64,000 nt of DNA, taken from Pseudonocardia broussonetiae. GTDB taxonomy: Bacteria > Actinomycetota > Actinomycetes > Mycobacteriales > Pseudonocardiaceae. The DNA lies in assembly GCF_013155125.1 (NCBI RefSeq), contig NZ_CP053564.1:689501-753500 (forward strand), read 5' to 3'. The notes under the pieces were generated by a model. It ran no database searches, was not told where the DNA came from, and saw only the letters and a program-made list of their open reading frames with translations. Position numbers and translations under genes: made by a program. This document shows positions 30,344-39,271 of this stretch, piece after piece (positions within the stretch are counted from its first letter, which is position 1; every line of letters starts with the position of its first letter).

Positions 30344-30967
30344 TCACTCCTCCGCGTCGCCCGTCGGGCCCTTCGCCCGCAGGTCGTCGACCCGCGCCAT
30401 CGCGTCGCGGAGCTCGCCCAGCCACTCGTCGGCGTGCTGCCCGACCAGGCGCACCGCCCAGGCGAGCGCGTCGGAGCGCGACCGGGCGACCCCGGCGTCG
30501 ACGAGCGTGTCGAGCACGATCCGCTCGGGCTGGCGCAGCCGCGTCATCACCGGGACCGAGGCCACGGTGAACAGCTCGACGTCGTCACCGATCCGCGCGC
30601 CCCAGGCCACCTTGCGCCCGTAGCGGTGCTCGGCCTGGCGCGCGATCTCGATGCGCTCCTCGCGGGTCTGCTCGCGGAACCGCGAGATCCGCCCGGCCAC
30701 CGCGGCGGCGCGGTCGGCGCGACCCGACTCGGTGTCCTCGAACGTCCCGTCCACGGGCGGGAGCTCCCCGACCACCACGATCTCCTCGCGGTCGACGGTC
30801 ACCTCCGGCGCCCCGGTGAACCAGCCGTCGGGGAGCCGGCCCTGCAGCCACGCACTCGCGTCGGCGGCGTCGGGCAGGTCGGCCTGCTGCCAGCCCCCGC
30901 GCCCCGGCCCGCGCCCGCCGCGCCCCGCTCCCCCGTGCCACCCGCGATGCATCCGTCCGGCCATCAT
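30344..30967 (-). CDS. Conserved hypothetical protein
   Basis: About 207 residues from ATG 30967, chosen because GGAGGAGACC precedes it. The N-terminus is Gly/Arg/His-rich (about 1-25). The rest is a charged, soluble domain with EVTVDREEIVVVGELPP, a Ser/Arg/Ala helix including SRFREQTREERIEIARQAE, and a C-terminal helical part with RSRSDALAWAVRLVGQHADEW, which looks like a ribbon-helix-helix-type segment. I do not recognise the family. Upstream at 30994-31009 there is TGATTACGACGTTACA, a possible operator. Confidence 0.7.
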   Translation of the reverse strand: MMAGRMHRGWHGGAGRGGRGPGRGGWQQADLPDAADASAWLQGRLPDGWFTGAPEVTVDREEIVVVGELPPVDGTFEDTESGRADRAAAVAGRISRFREQTREERIEIARQAEHRYGRKVAWGARIGDDVELFTVASVPVMTRLRQPERIVLDTLVDAGVARSRSDALAWAVRLVGQHADEWLGELRDAMARVDDLRAKGPTGDAEE

Positions 30968-31066
30968 GGTCTCCTCCACTCACCGTCTTGCAGTGATTAC
31001 GACGTTACACCGCTACGAGCGATGCGCGACCGCGTTCACCGGAGGCGAACCCCGACACGGTCGCCA

Positions 31067-31118
31067 CGAGACCGCGACTCGCGGGCTCCGCCGGAAAAGC
31101 CCGCGAGTCGGGGTCTCG
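31067..31118. repeat. Long palindrome downstream of the DUF255 gene
   Basis: Arms 31067-31087 and 31098-31118 (7 bp CGAGACC and 13 bp CGACTCGCGGGCT, separated by one G-G mismatch) with a ten-base loop. It lies about 70 bp beyond the stop of the minus-strand DUF255 gene and may terminate it, but the arms are far longer than the ordinary terminators of this window. A related half, GTGTCGGGGTCCC, follows at 31127-31139. Confidence 0.75.
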
Positions 31119-31144
31119 TTGCGCGCGTGTCGGGGTCCCGCTGC

Positions 31145-31191
31145 GCCTCGGGTCAGGCGTGCCTCGGGTCAGGCGCGCCTCGGGTCAGGCG
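31145..31191. repeat. Three tandem copies of a 16-bp unit spanning a stop codon
   Basis: GCCTCGGGTCAGGCG occurs at 31145-31159, 31161-31175 and 31177-31191, period 16. The last copy contains the stop codon and final codons of the DUF255 gene (TCA at 31185-31187 on the plus strand), so the gene end has been copied twice further downstream, probably by replication slippage. Confidence 0.8.
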
Positions 31192-33197
31192 CGCAGGAGC
31201 TCGGCCAGCTCCTCGACCGTGCCCACCGGGCGGTCGCAGACGAACCCGCGGCAGACGTAGGCCGCCGCGGCCCCGCCGACGAGCGGCCGGTCGGCCAGCA
31301 GCGGGACGCCCGGCGCGTCCGGCTCCCCCGCCACGACGACGGTCCCGCCCGCTGACGCGCGCCGGGCGCGGGTGAGCAGGGCGGCGCGCACCGGGTCTCC
31401 GTCCGGACCCGCGACGGCGACCTGCAGCGGCCCGCGCACCACGGCCTCGGCGACGGTGAGCCAGTGCCCGGCGAACCGCGGGAACCGCGTCGCGAGCGTG
31501 CCGACCGAGCGCAGGGCGGCCTCCGCCGCGTCGCGGAAGCGCCCGCCGTCGGCGGCCAGCACGGACGCCGTGACCAGCGCCGACGCGAGCGCCGAGCTGC
31601 CGCAGGGCGAGGCGTTGTCGGTGAGCTCGCGCGGGCGGTGCAGCAGCTCCTCGGCGTCGTCGGCGGTGTCGAAGAACGCGCCGGGCTCATCACCCGCGAA
31701 GTGCTCGAGCGTCCGGTCGAGCAGGGCGGTCGCCGCGTCGAGCCGGTGCGCCTCGCCGGTGGCCTGGTGCAGGGCGAGCAGCGCGTCGGCCAGGTAGGCG
31801 TGGTCCTCCAGCACACCCGCCGCCGTGCCGACCGCCCCCGCGCGCGAGGAGCGGCGCAGCCGGCCGTCGACGACGTGCAGCGAGAGCAGCAGGTCGGCCG
31901 CCGCACCCGCCGCCCCGACCCACTCCGGCTGCTCCAGAGCCGCACCCGCCTCGGCCAGCGCCTGGATCGCCATGCCGTTCCACGCCGTGACGACCTTGTC
32001 GTCGCGCGCGGGCTGCGGGCGCTCCCGTCGCGCGTCGAGCAGGGCGGCCCGCACGCGGGCCCACCGCTGCGGGTCGTCGGGCTCGGCGAGCAGCTGCAGC
32101 GTCGACGAGCCGTGCTCGAACGTGCCCTCGTCGGTGACGGTGAGCAGCGCGGCCGCCCAGGCGCCGTCGTCGTCGCCGAGGACCTCGCGCAGCTGCGCCG
32201 GCGTCCACGCGTAGGTGAGGCCCTCGACGCCGTCGGTGTCGGCGTCGAGCGCGGCGGCGAACCCGCCCTCGGGCGTGCGCAGGTCGGTCAGCAGGAAGGC
32301 GGCCGTCTCCCGGGCGACGCGCTCGAACAGCGGGTCGGCCCCGGGCAGCCGGGCGAGGTGGGCGTAGACGCGCAGCAGCAGGGCGTTGTCGTAGAGCATC
32401 TTCTCGAAGTGCGGCACGACCCACTGCGCGTCGACGCTGTAGCGGGCGAACCCGCCGGCCAGCTGGTCGTACAGGCCACCGCGGGCCATCCGCTCCGCGG
32501 TGAGGACGGCGTAGCCCAGCGCCGCGGGCGAGCCCGTGCGCTCGTGGTGGCGCACCAGGAACTCCAGCACCGTCGACGGCGGGAACTTCGGTGCCCCGCC
32601 GAAGCCGCCGAACCGCTCGTCGACGTCGTCGGCGAGGGTGGCCGCGGCCGTGTCGAGCGCGTCGGTGTCGACGGGCGCGGGCGGCAGGGACGCGCCGGCG
32701 CCGTCGGCGAGGCGCGCGGCGATCTCCCCGGCGGAGCTGCGCACGCGCTCGCCGTCCTCGGTCCACGCCGTCGTGACGGCGGCGAGGAGCTGGCGGAAGC
32801 CGGGCAGGCCGTGGCGCGGGGTGGGCGGGTAGTAGGTGCCGCAGTGGAACGGCTCGCCGACCGGGGTGAGGAAGCAGGTCATCGGCCAGCCGCCCTGGCC
32901 GGTCATGGCCTGGGTGGCGGCCATGTAGACCGCGTCGATGTCGGGGCGCTCCTCGCGGTCGACCTTGATCGCGACGAACCCGGCGTTGACCTGCTCCGCG
33001 GTGGCGGGGTCCTCGAACGACTCGTGAGCCATGACGTGGCACCAGTGGCAGGCCGCGTAGCCGACGGACAGCAGCACCGGCACGTCGCGGCGGACGGCCT
33101 CCGCGAACGCCTCGGGCGACCACTCCCACCAGTCGATGGGGTTGTCGGCGTGCTGGAGCAGGTACGGACTGGTGGCGACGGCGAGCCGGTTGGGCAT
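31185..33197 (-). CDS. Thioredoxin-domain / DUF255 (YyaL-family) protein
   Basis: 670 residues. The N-terminal thioredoxin-like DUF255 domain (about 1-160) has [13 protein letters not shown], the [12 protein letters not shown] motif with its CxxC, and [11 protein letters not shown]. The remainder is an (alpha/alpha) six-hairpin-like toroid similar to N-acylglucosamine epimerases, with [25 protein letters not shown]. Full family length. Function not established in bacteria. The order relative to mca and hemolysin III is as in Rv1084. Confidence 0.92.
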   Translation of the reverse strand: MPNRLAVATSPYLLQHADNPIDWWEWSPEAFAEAVRRDVPVLLSVGYAACHWCHVMAHESFEDPATAEQVNAGFVAIKVDREERPDIDAVYMAATQAMTGQGGWPMTCFLTPVGEPFHCGTYYPPTPRHGLPGFRQLLAAVTTAWTEDGERVRSSAGEIAARLADGAGASLPPAPVDTDALDTAAATLADDVDERFGGFGGAPKFPPSTVLEFLVRHHERTGSPAALGYAVLTAERMARGGLYDQLAGGFARYSVDAQWVVPHFEKMLYDNALLLRVYAHLARLPGADPLFERVARETAAFLLTDLRTPEGGFAAALDADTDGVEGLTYAWTPAQLREVLGDDDGAWAAALLTVTDEGTFEHGSSTLQLLAEPDDPQRWARVRAALLDARRERPQPARDDKVVTAWNGMAIQALAEAGAALEQPEWVGAAGAAADLLLSLHVVDGRLRRSSRAGAVGTAAGVLEDHAYLADALLALHQATGEAHRLDAATALLDRTLEHFAGDEPGAFFDTADDAEELLHRPRELTDNASPCGSSALASALVTASVLAADGGRFRDAAEAALRSVGTLATRFPRFAGHWLTVAEAVVRGPLQVAVAGPDGDPVRAALLTRARRASAGGTVVVAGEPDAPGVPLLADRPLVGGAAAAYVCRGFVCDRPVGTVEELAELLRA

Positions 33198-33210
33198 GGC
33201 GCCCAGCCTC

Positions 33211-33498
33211 TCAGGGCTGCTGCGGCCCCGCAGCGTCCCCCGAGGAGGACCCGTCGGCGTCGCCCTGCGGCTCCGGGTCGAACGACGCCGGCACCTTCTT
33301 GAGGTGCTTGGTCATCGACCGGATGAGGAAGAACGTGGCCAGGCCGAGCAGGAGGATGACGACGAGCGCCACCGGCGACGCCTTGCCGAACTCCGGCTCG
33401 CCGGGCGGCGGCTCGGCGCCGCCCTGCGTCGGCACCACGGCGGCGTGCGCGGACGCCGCCACCGGCACCGCACCCAGGTCGACCAGCACGTCACTCAC
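33211..33498 (-). CDS. Small single-span membrane protein beside mca
   Basis: About 95 residues from GTG 33498 (GTG 33504 also possible). One membrane segment (about 47-66, [17 protein letters not shown]) is followed by a basic stretch [11 protein letters not shown], so the C-terminus with its Asp/Ser/Gly tail is probably cytoplasmic. It lies 20 bp after the mca stop and 14 bp before the DUF255 gene, forming one minus-strand unit, as does Rv1083 in mycobacteria. Function unknown. Confidence 0.7.
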   Translation of the reverse strand: MSDVLVDLGAVPVAASAHAAVVPTQGGAEPPPGEPEFGKASPVALVVILLLGLATFFLIRSMTKHLKKVPASFDPEPQGDADGSSSGDAAGPQQP

Positions 33499-33518
33499 CT
33501 GCACGACTCTACGTCGCG

Positions 33519-34403
33519 TCAGCCCGCGCGGCGCACGGCCACCTCGTCGGGGATGCCGGCGAAGAGGTCGTCCTCCGGGGTCGACGCGTCGACCGAGGAC
33601 TTCACGAGCTCGTAGTCCTCGGTGGGCCACACCTCGCGCTGGATGTCGCGCGGCACGAGGAACCAGCGGCTGGTGGGGTCGATCTGCGTGGCGTGGGCGA
33701 TGAGCGCCTCGTCCCGCAGGTGGAACCAGTCGGCGCACGGCACGCGGGTGGTGACGCGCAGGCCCGGGTCGGGCCGGTCGGACCAGTTGTCGAGCCACTC
33801 CTTGTACGGCGACTCCAGCCCGCGCGCCTCCATCGCGTCCTGGAACGCGAGCAGGCGGGCCTTGGAGAACCCGTGGGAGTAGTAGAGCTTGAGCGGCTGC
33901 CACGGCTCGCCGGTGCCGGGGAACCGGTCGGGGTCGCCCGCCGCGTCCCACGCCGCCATCGAGATCTCGTGGGTCTTGATGTGGTCGGGGTGCGGGTAGC
34001 CGCCGTTCTCGTCGTAGGTGACGAGGACGTGCGGGCGGAACTCGCGGATCAGCGCCACGAGCGGGGCCGTGGCGACCTCGAGGTCCTCCAGCGCGAAGCA
34101 GCCCTCGGGCAGCGGGGGCAGCGGGTCGCCCTCCGGGAGGCCGGAGTCGACGAAGCCGAGCCAGCGGTGCTGGACGCCGAGGATCTCCGCGGCGCGCGCC
34201 ATCTCGGCGCGGCGGATCGCGGGGAGGTCGGCGACGACGTCGGGACGGTCCATCGCGGGGTTGAGGATGCTTCCGCGCTCGCCACCGGTGCAGGTCACGA
34301 CCATGACCTCGTGACCCTCGGAGACGTAGCGGGCGGAGCTGGCGGCGCCCTTGCTCGACTCGTCGTCGGGGTGGGCGTGCACCGTCATCAGTCGCAGGGA
34401 CAT
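33519..34403 (-). CDS. mca: Mycothiol S-conjugate amidase
   Basis: 294 residues. The LmbE/PIG-L metal site AHPDDES is at the N-terminus, with [22 protein letters not shown] and the distal YYSHGFS typical of Mca rather than MshB. It hydrolyses mycothiol-electrophile conjugates to mercapturic acids and GlcN-Ins, a detoxification step. Its presence shows the organism uses mycothiol. ATG at 34403 matches the family start ([14 protein letters not shown]). Confidence 0.93.
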   Translation of the reverse strand: MSLRLMTVHAHPDDESSKGAASSARYVSEGHEVMVVTCTGGERGSILNPAMDRPDVVADLPAIRRAEMARAAEILGVQHRWLGFVDSGLPEGDPLPPLPEGCFALEDLEVATAPLVALIREFRPHVLVTYDENGGYPHPDHIKTHEISMAAWDAAGDPDRFPGTGEPWQPLKLYYSHGFSKARLLAFQDAMEARGLESPYKEWLDNWSDRPDPGLRVTTRVPCADWFHLRDEALIAHATQIDPTSRWFLVPRDIQREVWPTEDYELVKSSVDASTPEDDLFAGIPDEVAVRRAG

Positions 34404-34753
34404 GAGTTCGGCCGTGGTCCTTCCGGGATCAGGGGCGCGCGGACGTCGGGGACGCCCGCACGGGGAGATCGTGGCAGAGCCCCCCGACAGTCCGCCGCGG
34501 AGTCCGCCCGCACCTGCAACGTGCGGGAGTGGCATACCCTTCCCGCAGGTGCCCGCGGTGCTCGCTCACCGTGGTCCGGGCGGCCTACGACGAGCGGCGG
34601 CGCGGCCGCCGTTCGGACCTCCGCGGGCACGCCTGCAGGGGCCATGCAGCCGCCCTGACCTGCGGAGACCACTCCGCCGGGAACCTTTCCGAGGTGCCGA
34701 CCGTTCATCGAAAAGCTGCGACGAGCGGCTGACACCGTGTTACCGTGAACTGC
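34404..34753. other. Divergent region between mca and greA
   Basis: No gene supported. It contains an inverted repeat TGCGGGA (34522-34528) / TCCCGCA (34541-34547) that overlaps a wider GCACCTGC (34511-34518) / GCAGGTGC (34545-34552) pair, a possible operator for mca or the greA leader. TACCGT at 34741-34746 could be the greA -10 box, but no good -35 was seen. Confidence 0.4.
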
Positions 34754-34782
34754 ACACGGCCCGCAGGCGGGTCGTGTTTTTC
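34754..34782 (+). terminator. Terminator-like hairpin with T-run in the greA leader
   Basis: ACACG-G-CCCGC (34754-34764) pairs with GCGGG-T-CGTGT (34767-34777), including one G-U, and is followed by a run of five T from 34777. It is the only hairpin in the window with a proper T-tract. It points toward greA, about 130 bp upstream of its start, with no gene ahead of it, so it fits an attenuator or the end of a short leader RNA. Confidence 0.55.
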
Positions 34783-34909
34783 CTTACTCAGGGGCCCCCG
34801 GCGTCACACCCGGGGCCCCGGGCGTTCGGGAACGCCCGTGATCGGGGTCGGTCCCGCCCGCGGGCGCACGGTCCGCGGGAGTGGTGGACCTGTACAGGCT
34901 GGAGGACTG

Positions 34910-35404
34910 ATGACCGTGACGGACACCCAGGTGACCTGGTTGACCCAGGAGGCCTACGACCGGCTCAAGGGCGAGTTGGACCAGCTCATCGCCAACCGCC
35001 CCGTCATCGCTGCCGAGATCAACGCCCGCCGCGAGGAGGGCGACCTCAAGGAGAACGGCGGCTACCACGCCGCCCGCGAGGAGCAGGGCCAGCAGGAGGC
35101 CCGCATCCGCCAGCTCCAGGAGCTGCTGCGCACCGCCCAGGTCGGCACCGCTCCCACCAGCTCCGACACGGCCGCCCCCGGCATGGTGCTCAAGCTCCGC
35201 TACGACGGAGACGACGACACCGAGACGGTGCTGCTCGGCTCCCGCGAGGAGGGCAGCCGCGGCGACCTCGAGGTCATCTCGCCCAACTCCCCGCTCGGCG
35301 CGGCCCTGCTCGGCGCGCACGTCGGCGACACGCGCGAGTACGCCCTGCCCGACGGCGGCAGCATGAAGGTGTCCCTGCTGGCCGCGGAGCCCTTCCGCGC
35401 CTGA
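34910..35404 (+). CDS. greA: Transcription elongation factor GreA
   Basis: 164 residues. The N-terminal coiled coil carries the catalytic acidic tip in [22 protein letters not shown], and the C-terminal FKBP-like domain has [18 protein letters not shown]. It rescues backtracked RNA polymerase by stimulating transcript cleavage. ATG with GGAGG seven bases upstream. Upstream frames extend the reading frame but are not GreA. Possible leader attenuation, see the hairpin at 34754. Confidence 0.95.
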   Translation: MTVTDTQVTWLTQEAYDRLKGELDQLIANRPVIAAEINARREEGDLKENGGYHAAREEQGQQEARIRQLQELLRTAQVGTAPTSSDTAAPGMVLKLRYDGDDDTETVLLGSREEGSRGDLEVISPNSPLGAALLGAHVGDTREYALPDGGSMKVSLLAAEPFRA

Positions 35405-35408
35405 CGCG

Positions 35409-36659
35409 CTACCGCCCGCCGGGCATGTCGGCCACGACGTGCCCGGCGCTGCGGAGTGCGCTCACCAGCTCCGCGGAGTGCTCCGGGCCCCGTGTCTCCA
35501 GCGTCAGCGCGACCTCGACGTCGCCCAGCTCCAGCGCGCCGGTGATCCGCGTGTGCGCCACGTCCAGGACGTTGGCCCCGCGTGTGCCCATCAGCGTCAG
35601 CACCCCGGCGAGCGCGCCGGGGCGGTCGGCCATGCGCACCCGCAGCGAGAGGTAGCGCTCGGCGGCCGCCATGCCGTGCTGGATGACGTGCAGCAGCACC
35701 AGCGGGTCGACGTTGCCGCCCGACAGCACCACCACCACGGGCGTCGCGAAGCGCTCCGGGTGCTCCATCAGCGCGGCCACCCCGGCCGCGCCGGCGGGCT
35801 CGACCAGCATCTTCGCGCGCTCCAGGCACAGCAGCAGGGCGCGCGACAGCGCGTCCTCGTCGACGGTCAGGATCTCGTCGACGAGCGCGGTGACCTGCGG
35901 GAACGTCAGGTCCCCGGGACGCCCGACCGCGATGCCGTCGGCGATCGTGCGCATCGAGGGCAGGGACGTGGGCGCGCCGGCGGCCATCGAGCCGGGCCAG
36001 GCGGCCGCGCCCTCGGCCTGCACGCCGACGACCCGGACCTCGGGCCGCTGCGCCTTGACCGCCGCCGCGACGCCGCCGAGCAGCCCGCCGCCGCCGGTGC
36101 AGACGAGGACCGTGGCGACGTCGGGCACCTGCTCCAGGATCTCCAGGCCGACGGTGCCCTGGCCGGAGATGATGTCCGGGTGGTCGAAGGGGTGCACGAA
36201 CACCGCGCCCGTGCGCTCGGCGAACTCGATCGCGGCGGCGATCGACCCGTCGATGGTCTCCCCCACCAGGTGCACCCGCGCCCCGTAGCCGCGCGTGGCG
36301 CCGACCTTCGGGATCGCCGCGCCCTCGGGCATGAACACCGTGGCCTCGATGCCGAGCAGCTGCGCCGCCAGCGCGACCCCCTGCGCGTGGTTGCCCGCGC
36401 TCGCGGCGACGACCCCCGCCGCGCGCTGCGACGCGTCGAGCCGGCGCAGCCGCGTGTAGGCGCCGCGGATCTTGAACGAGCCGGTGCGCTGCAGGTTCTC
36501 GCACTTGAGCCACACCGGGCCGCCGCAGCGCTCGGCGAGCGCCCGGGACCGGGCGACGGGGGTGGTGGTGACGACACCGGCCAGCAGCTCCCGGGCGGCG
36601 CGGATGTCGTCCGCGCTGACGGGGGGCACCGGCCGGGCACGGGGTTCGACGGCGGCCAT
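35409..36659 (-). CDS. ilvA: Threonine ammonia-lyase (threonine dehydratase) with ACT domain
   Basis: About 416 residues. PLP-binding lysine in RTGSFKIRGAY, the phosphate-binding glycine loop CTGGGGLLGG and the closing SGGNVDP motif are present. The C-terminal 80 residues form an ACT-like domain (LSLRVRMADRPGAL). Single-ACT types can be biosynthetic or catabolic, so feedback regulation by isoleucine is not certain. The ATG at 36659 was chosen by the GAGGATG site and homologous start. It converges with greA with 4 bp between stops. Confidence 0.9.
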   Translation of the reverse strand: MAAVEPRARPVPPVSADDIRAARELLAGVVTTTPVARSRALAERCGGPVWLKCENLQRTGSFKIRGAYTRLRRLDASQRAAGVVAASAGNHAQGVALAAQLLGIEATVFMPEGAAIPKVGATRGYGARVHLVGETIDGSIAAAIEFAERTGAVFVHPFDHPDIISGQGTVGLEILEQVPDVATVLVCTGGGGLLGGVAAAVKAQRPEVRVVGVQAEGAAAWPGSMAAGAPTSLPSMRTIADGIAVGRPGDLTFPQVTALVDEILTVDEDALSRALLLCLERAKMLVEPAGAAGVAALMEHPERFATPVVVVLSGGNVDPLVLLHVIQHGMAAAERYLSLRVRMADRPGALAGVLTLMGTRGANVLDVAHTRITGALELGDVEVALTLETRGPEHSAELVSALRSAGHVVADMPGGR

Positions 36660-36729
36660 GGCCGCATCCTCGCACCCGGGGATGTCGGTGGGTGGCCCTA
36701 CTCTGTGCCCACGCGGAGGGGAGAGCACC

Positions 36730-37758
36730 GTGACCACCATCGAACGCCCTGCCCAGGACGACTTCCTGGCGCTGGCCCAGCCCTACCGGCGCGAACTGCT
36801 GGCGCACTGCTACCGCATGCTCGGGTCGGTGCACGACGCCGAGGACGTGCTGCAGGAGACGATGGTCCGGGCCTGGCGGGCCTACGACCGGTTCGAGGGC
36901 CGCTCCTCGCTGCGCACCTGGCTGCACCGGATCGCCACCACCACCAGCCTCACGGCGCTGGAGGGCCGCAGCCGCCGCCCGATGCCCGCGGGGCTGCACG
37001 GCACGGGATCCGACCCCGACGACCCGCTGCGCGACAACCCGGAGATCGCGTGGCTGGAGCCGGTGCCCGACTCGGCCGTCTGCCCCGACTCGGGTGCCGA
37101 CCCGGCGGCCGTCGTCGACGCGCGGGCCGGCGTGCGGCTCGCGTTCGTCGCCGCGCTGCAGCACCTCCCGGCGCGCCAGCGCGCGGTGCTGCTGCTGCGC
37201 GAGGTGCTGCAGTGGAAGGCCTCCGAGGTCGCCGAGCTGCTCGACACGTCGGTGGCCGCGGTCAACAGCGCGCTGCAGCGGGCCCGGGCGCAGATCCAGG
37301 AGGCCGCCCCCACCCGTGACGACGCCCCGGAGCCGCTCACCGCCGCGCAGCAGGACCTGCTCGACCGGTACGTCGCGGCGTTCGAGGTGAAGGACGTGTC
37401 CGGGATCGTGGCGCTGCTCGCCGCCGACGTCGCCTGGGAGATGCCGCCCTTCGAGTCCTGGTACCGCGGCCGCGCGCACGTCGCGCAGCACCTGGAGCAC
37501 CGCTGCCCCGGCGGGCCGGGCGACTTCCGGCTGCTGCCGGTCGGCGCCAACGGCCAGCCCGGCTTCGCGCTCTACCTGCGCGGCGACGACGGCGCCTTCC
37601 ACCCGTTCTGCCTGCAGGTGCTCACGTTCACCGGCGCCGACGTCACGCACGTCGCCACGTTCCTCGACCTGGACCTGTTCCCGGTGTTCGGGCTGCCGGG
37701 GAGCCTCACCTTGACGGGGCCGTCCGCTCGCCCGACGGGGTCGGCGGCCACCCGGTAG
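36730..37758 (+). CDS. ECF-like sigma-70 factor with SnoaL-like C-terminal domain
   Basis: About 342 residues from GTG 36730, preceded by GGAGGGGAG. Region 2 includes AHCYRMLGSVHDAEDVLQETMVRAWR and region 4 includes LPARQRAVLLLREVLQWKASEVAELL. After residue 200 comes a SnoaL/NTF2-like domain (ALLAADVAWEMPPFESWYRG). This matches the SigG/sigma-70 subfamily-5 type (TIGR02960), whose C-terminal domain takes the place of an anti-sigma factor. No anti-sigma gene is adjacent. Divergent from ilvA by about 70 bp. Confidence 0.9.
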   Translation: MTTIERPAQDDFLALAQPYRRELLAHCYRMLGSVHDAEDVLQETMVRAWRAYDRFEGRSSLRTWLHRIATTTSLTALEGRSRRPMPAGLHGTGSDPDDPLRDNPEIAWLEPVPDSAVCPDSGADPAAVVDARAGVRLAFVAALQHLPARQRAVLLLREVLQWKASEVAELLDTSVAAVNSALQRARAQIQEAAPTRDDAPEPLTAAQQDLLDRYVAAFEVKDVSGIVALLAADVAWEMPPFESWYRGRAHVAQHLEHRCPGGPGDFRLLPVGANGQPGFALYLRGDDGAFHPFCLQVLTFTGADVTHVATFLDLDLFPVFGLPGSLTLTGPSARPTGSAATR

Positions 37759-37814
37759 CCTCGGGGGCGTGGGGCTGCCGTGAAGAGCCGGCCCCCACCC
37801 CGGGGGGAGATCGG

Positions 37815-38039
37815 ATGACGCGGATGCGGGTGCTCGCTCCGCTGCTGGCCGCGGCGGCGCTCGCGGCCGTCGCGGTGGCGACCGTGCGCGACGCGGGCTG
37901 CGACGACCCGGGCTACCTGGCGCAGGGCGCCGACGGCGGCTACGAGCTCGTCGGCGGCTGCGTGGCCGCGGGAGACCTGCTCGTCGCCGAGCCGTCCGGG
38001 CCCGCCCCCGCCGACGCCGAGGACGCCGGCAAGGGCTGA
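37815..38039 (+). CDS. Small secreted or membrane-anchored protein
   Basis: 74 residues. ATG 37815 has GGGGGAGA upstream. A signal-like hydrophobic segment (residues 5-24, Leu/Ala/Val) is followed by a short mature part with two cysteines (AGCDDPGY and VGGCVAAG) probably forming a disulfide, and an acidic Pro/Ala tail. No family recognised. It lies 56 bp after the sigma gene and may be cotranscribed. Confidence 0.65.
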   Translation: MTRMRVLAPLLAAAALAAVAVATVRDAGCDDPGYLAQGADGGYELVGGCVAAGDLLVAEPSGPAPADAEDAGKG

Positions 38040-38081
38040 GCCCCCTGCTCGCGGACCGCCCTGCTCGTGGACCGACGGGCC

Positions 38082-39227
38082 TCAGGCCGCGTCGAGCGCC
38101 CTCTGCAGGTCCTCGACCAGGTCCTCGACGTCCTCGATGCCCACCGAGAGCCGCACCAGGTCGTCCGGCACCTCCAGCAGCGACCCGGCCACGGAGGCGT
38201 GGGTCATGGCGCCGGGGTGCTCGATGAGGGACTCCACGCCGCCGAGCGACTCGGCGAGGGTGAACAGCTCGGTGGCCGCGCACACGCGCAGCGCCGCCTC
38301 CCGCCCGCCCGCGACCCGGAACGACACCATCCCGCCGAAGCGGCGCATCTGCTTGGCCGCGACCTCGTGCCCCGGGTGCCCGGGCAGCCCCGGGTAGAGC
38401 ACCGCGGACACGGCGGAGTGGCCGGCGAGCAGGTCGGCGATCCGCTCGGCGTTGTCGCTGTGGCGCTCCATGCGCACCGCCAGCGTCTTCACCCCGCGCA
38501 GCGTCAGCCAGGCGTCGAACGGGCCGGGGACCGAGCCGACCGAGTTCTGCGTGAACAGCAGGCGCTCGGCGAGCTCGTCGTCGCTGGTGACCAGCGCGCC
38601 GCCGACGACGTCGGAGTGCCCGCCCACGTACTTGGTGGTGGAGTGCAGCACCACGTCGGCGCCGAGGGCGAGCGGGTTCTGCAGGTAGGGCGAGGCGAAC
38701 GTGTTGTCGACGACGAGCCGCGCCCCCGCCCCGCGCGCGACGTCGGCCAGCGCGGCGATGTCGGCGATGCCGAGCAGCGGGTTGGTCGGCGTCTCGCACC
38801 ACACGGCGCGGGTGGTCGGGCGGATCGCGGCGCGCAGCGCGTCGACGTCGCCCAGGTCGACCGGCGTGTGCTCGACGCCCCACCCGGACAGCACCTTGTC
38901 GACGAGGCGGAACGTGCCGCCGTAGGCGTCGTGCGGGATGACCAGGTGGTCACCGGGCTTGACCAGGACGCGCAGCAGCACGTCGGAGGCGCCCATGCCG
39001 GAGCCGAACGCGATGCCGTGCCGGCCGCCCTCCAGGGCCGCGAGGCACTCCTGGAGCGCCGTGCGGGTCGGGTTGGCCGAGCGCGAGTACTCGTAGCCGC
39101 CCGCGCGCAGCCCGCCGACGCCGTCCTGCGCGAACGTCGAGGACGGGTGGATCGGCGTGATCACCGCACCGGTCGTGGGATCGGGCTCCTGGCCCGCGTG
39201 GATGGCGTTCGTGGAGAAGCCGGGCAT
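38082..39227 (-). CDS. metB: Cystathionine gamma-synthase / lyase-type PLP enzyme
   Basis: 381 residues. Cys/Met-metabolism PLP family motifs: YSRSANPTR, FGSGMGASD, DNTFASPYLQNPLALGAD and the PLP lysine in STTKYVGGHSDVVGG. The enzyme makes cystathionine from an activated homoserine and cysteine, or cleaves it. Its location next to cystathionine beta-synthase favours operation in the transsulfuration cycle (methionine to cysteine and back). Family length is normal. Confidence 0.9.
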   Translation of the reverse strand: MPGFSTNAIHAGQEPDPTTGAVITPIHPSSTFAQDGVGGLRAGGYEYSRSANPTRTALQECLAALEGGRHGIAFGSGMGASDVLLRVLVKPGDHLVIPHDAYGGTFRLVDKVLSGWGVEHTPVDLGDVDALRAAIRPTTRAVWCETPTNPLLGIADIAALADVARGAGARLVVDNTFASPYLQNPLALGADVVLHSTTKYVGGHSDVVGGALVTSDDELAERLLFTQNSVGSVPGPFDAWLTLRGVKTLAVRMERHSDNAERIADLLAGHSAVSAVLYPGLPGHPGHEVAAKQMRRFGGMVSFRVAGGREAALRVCAATELFTLAESLGGVESLIEHPGAMTHASVAGSLLEVPDDLVRLSVGIEDVEDLVEDLQRALDAA

Positions 39228-39271
39228 GACGCCACGCTACGCGCCGGAGCACCGGCCCCCGCGGCCGGTGG

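Noticed and set aside
31145..31191. Short CRISPR-like repeat
   Set aside because: Only three units of 16 bp with single-base gaps and no spacers; it is a slippage repeat.
35200..38883. A 1,200-codon minus-strand frame over greA, ilvA and metB
   Set aside because: Overlaps true genes in a shifted frame; composition is Arg/Ala/Pro-rich and no family motifs appear.
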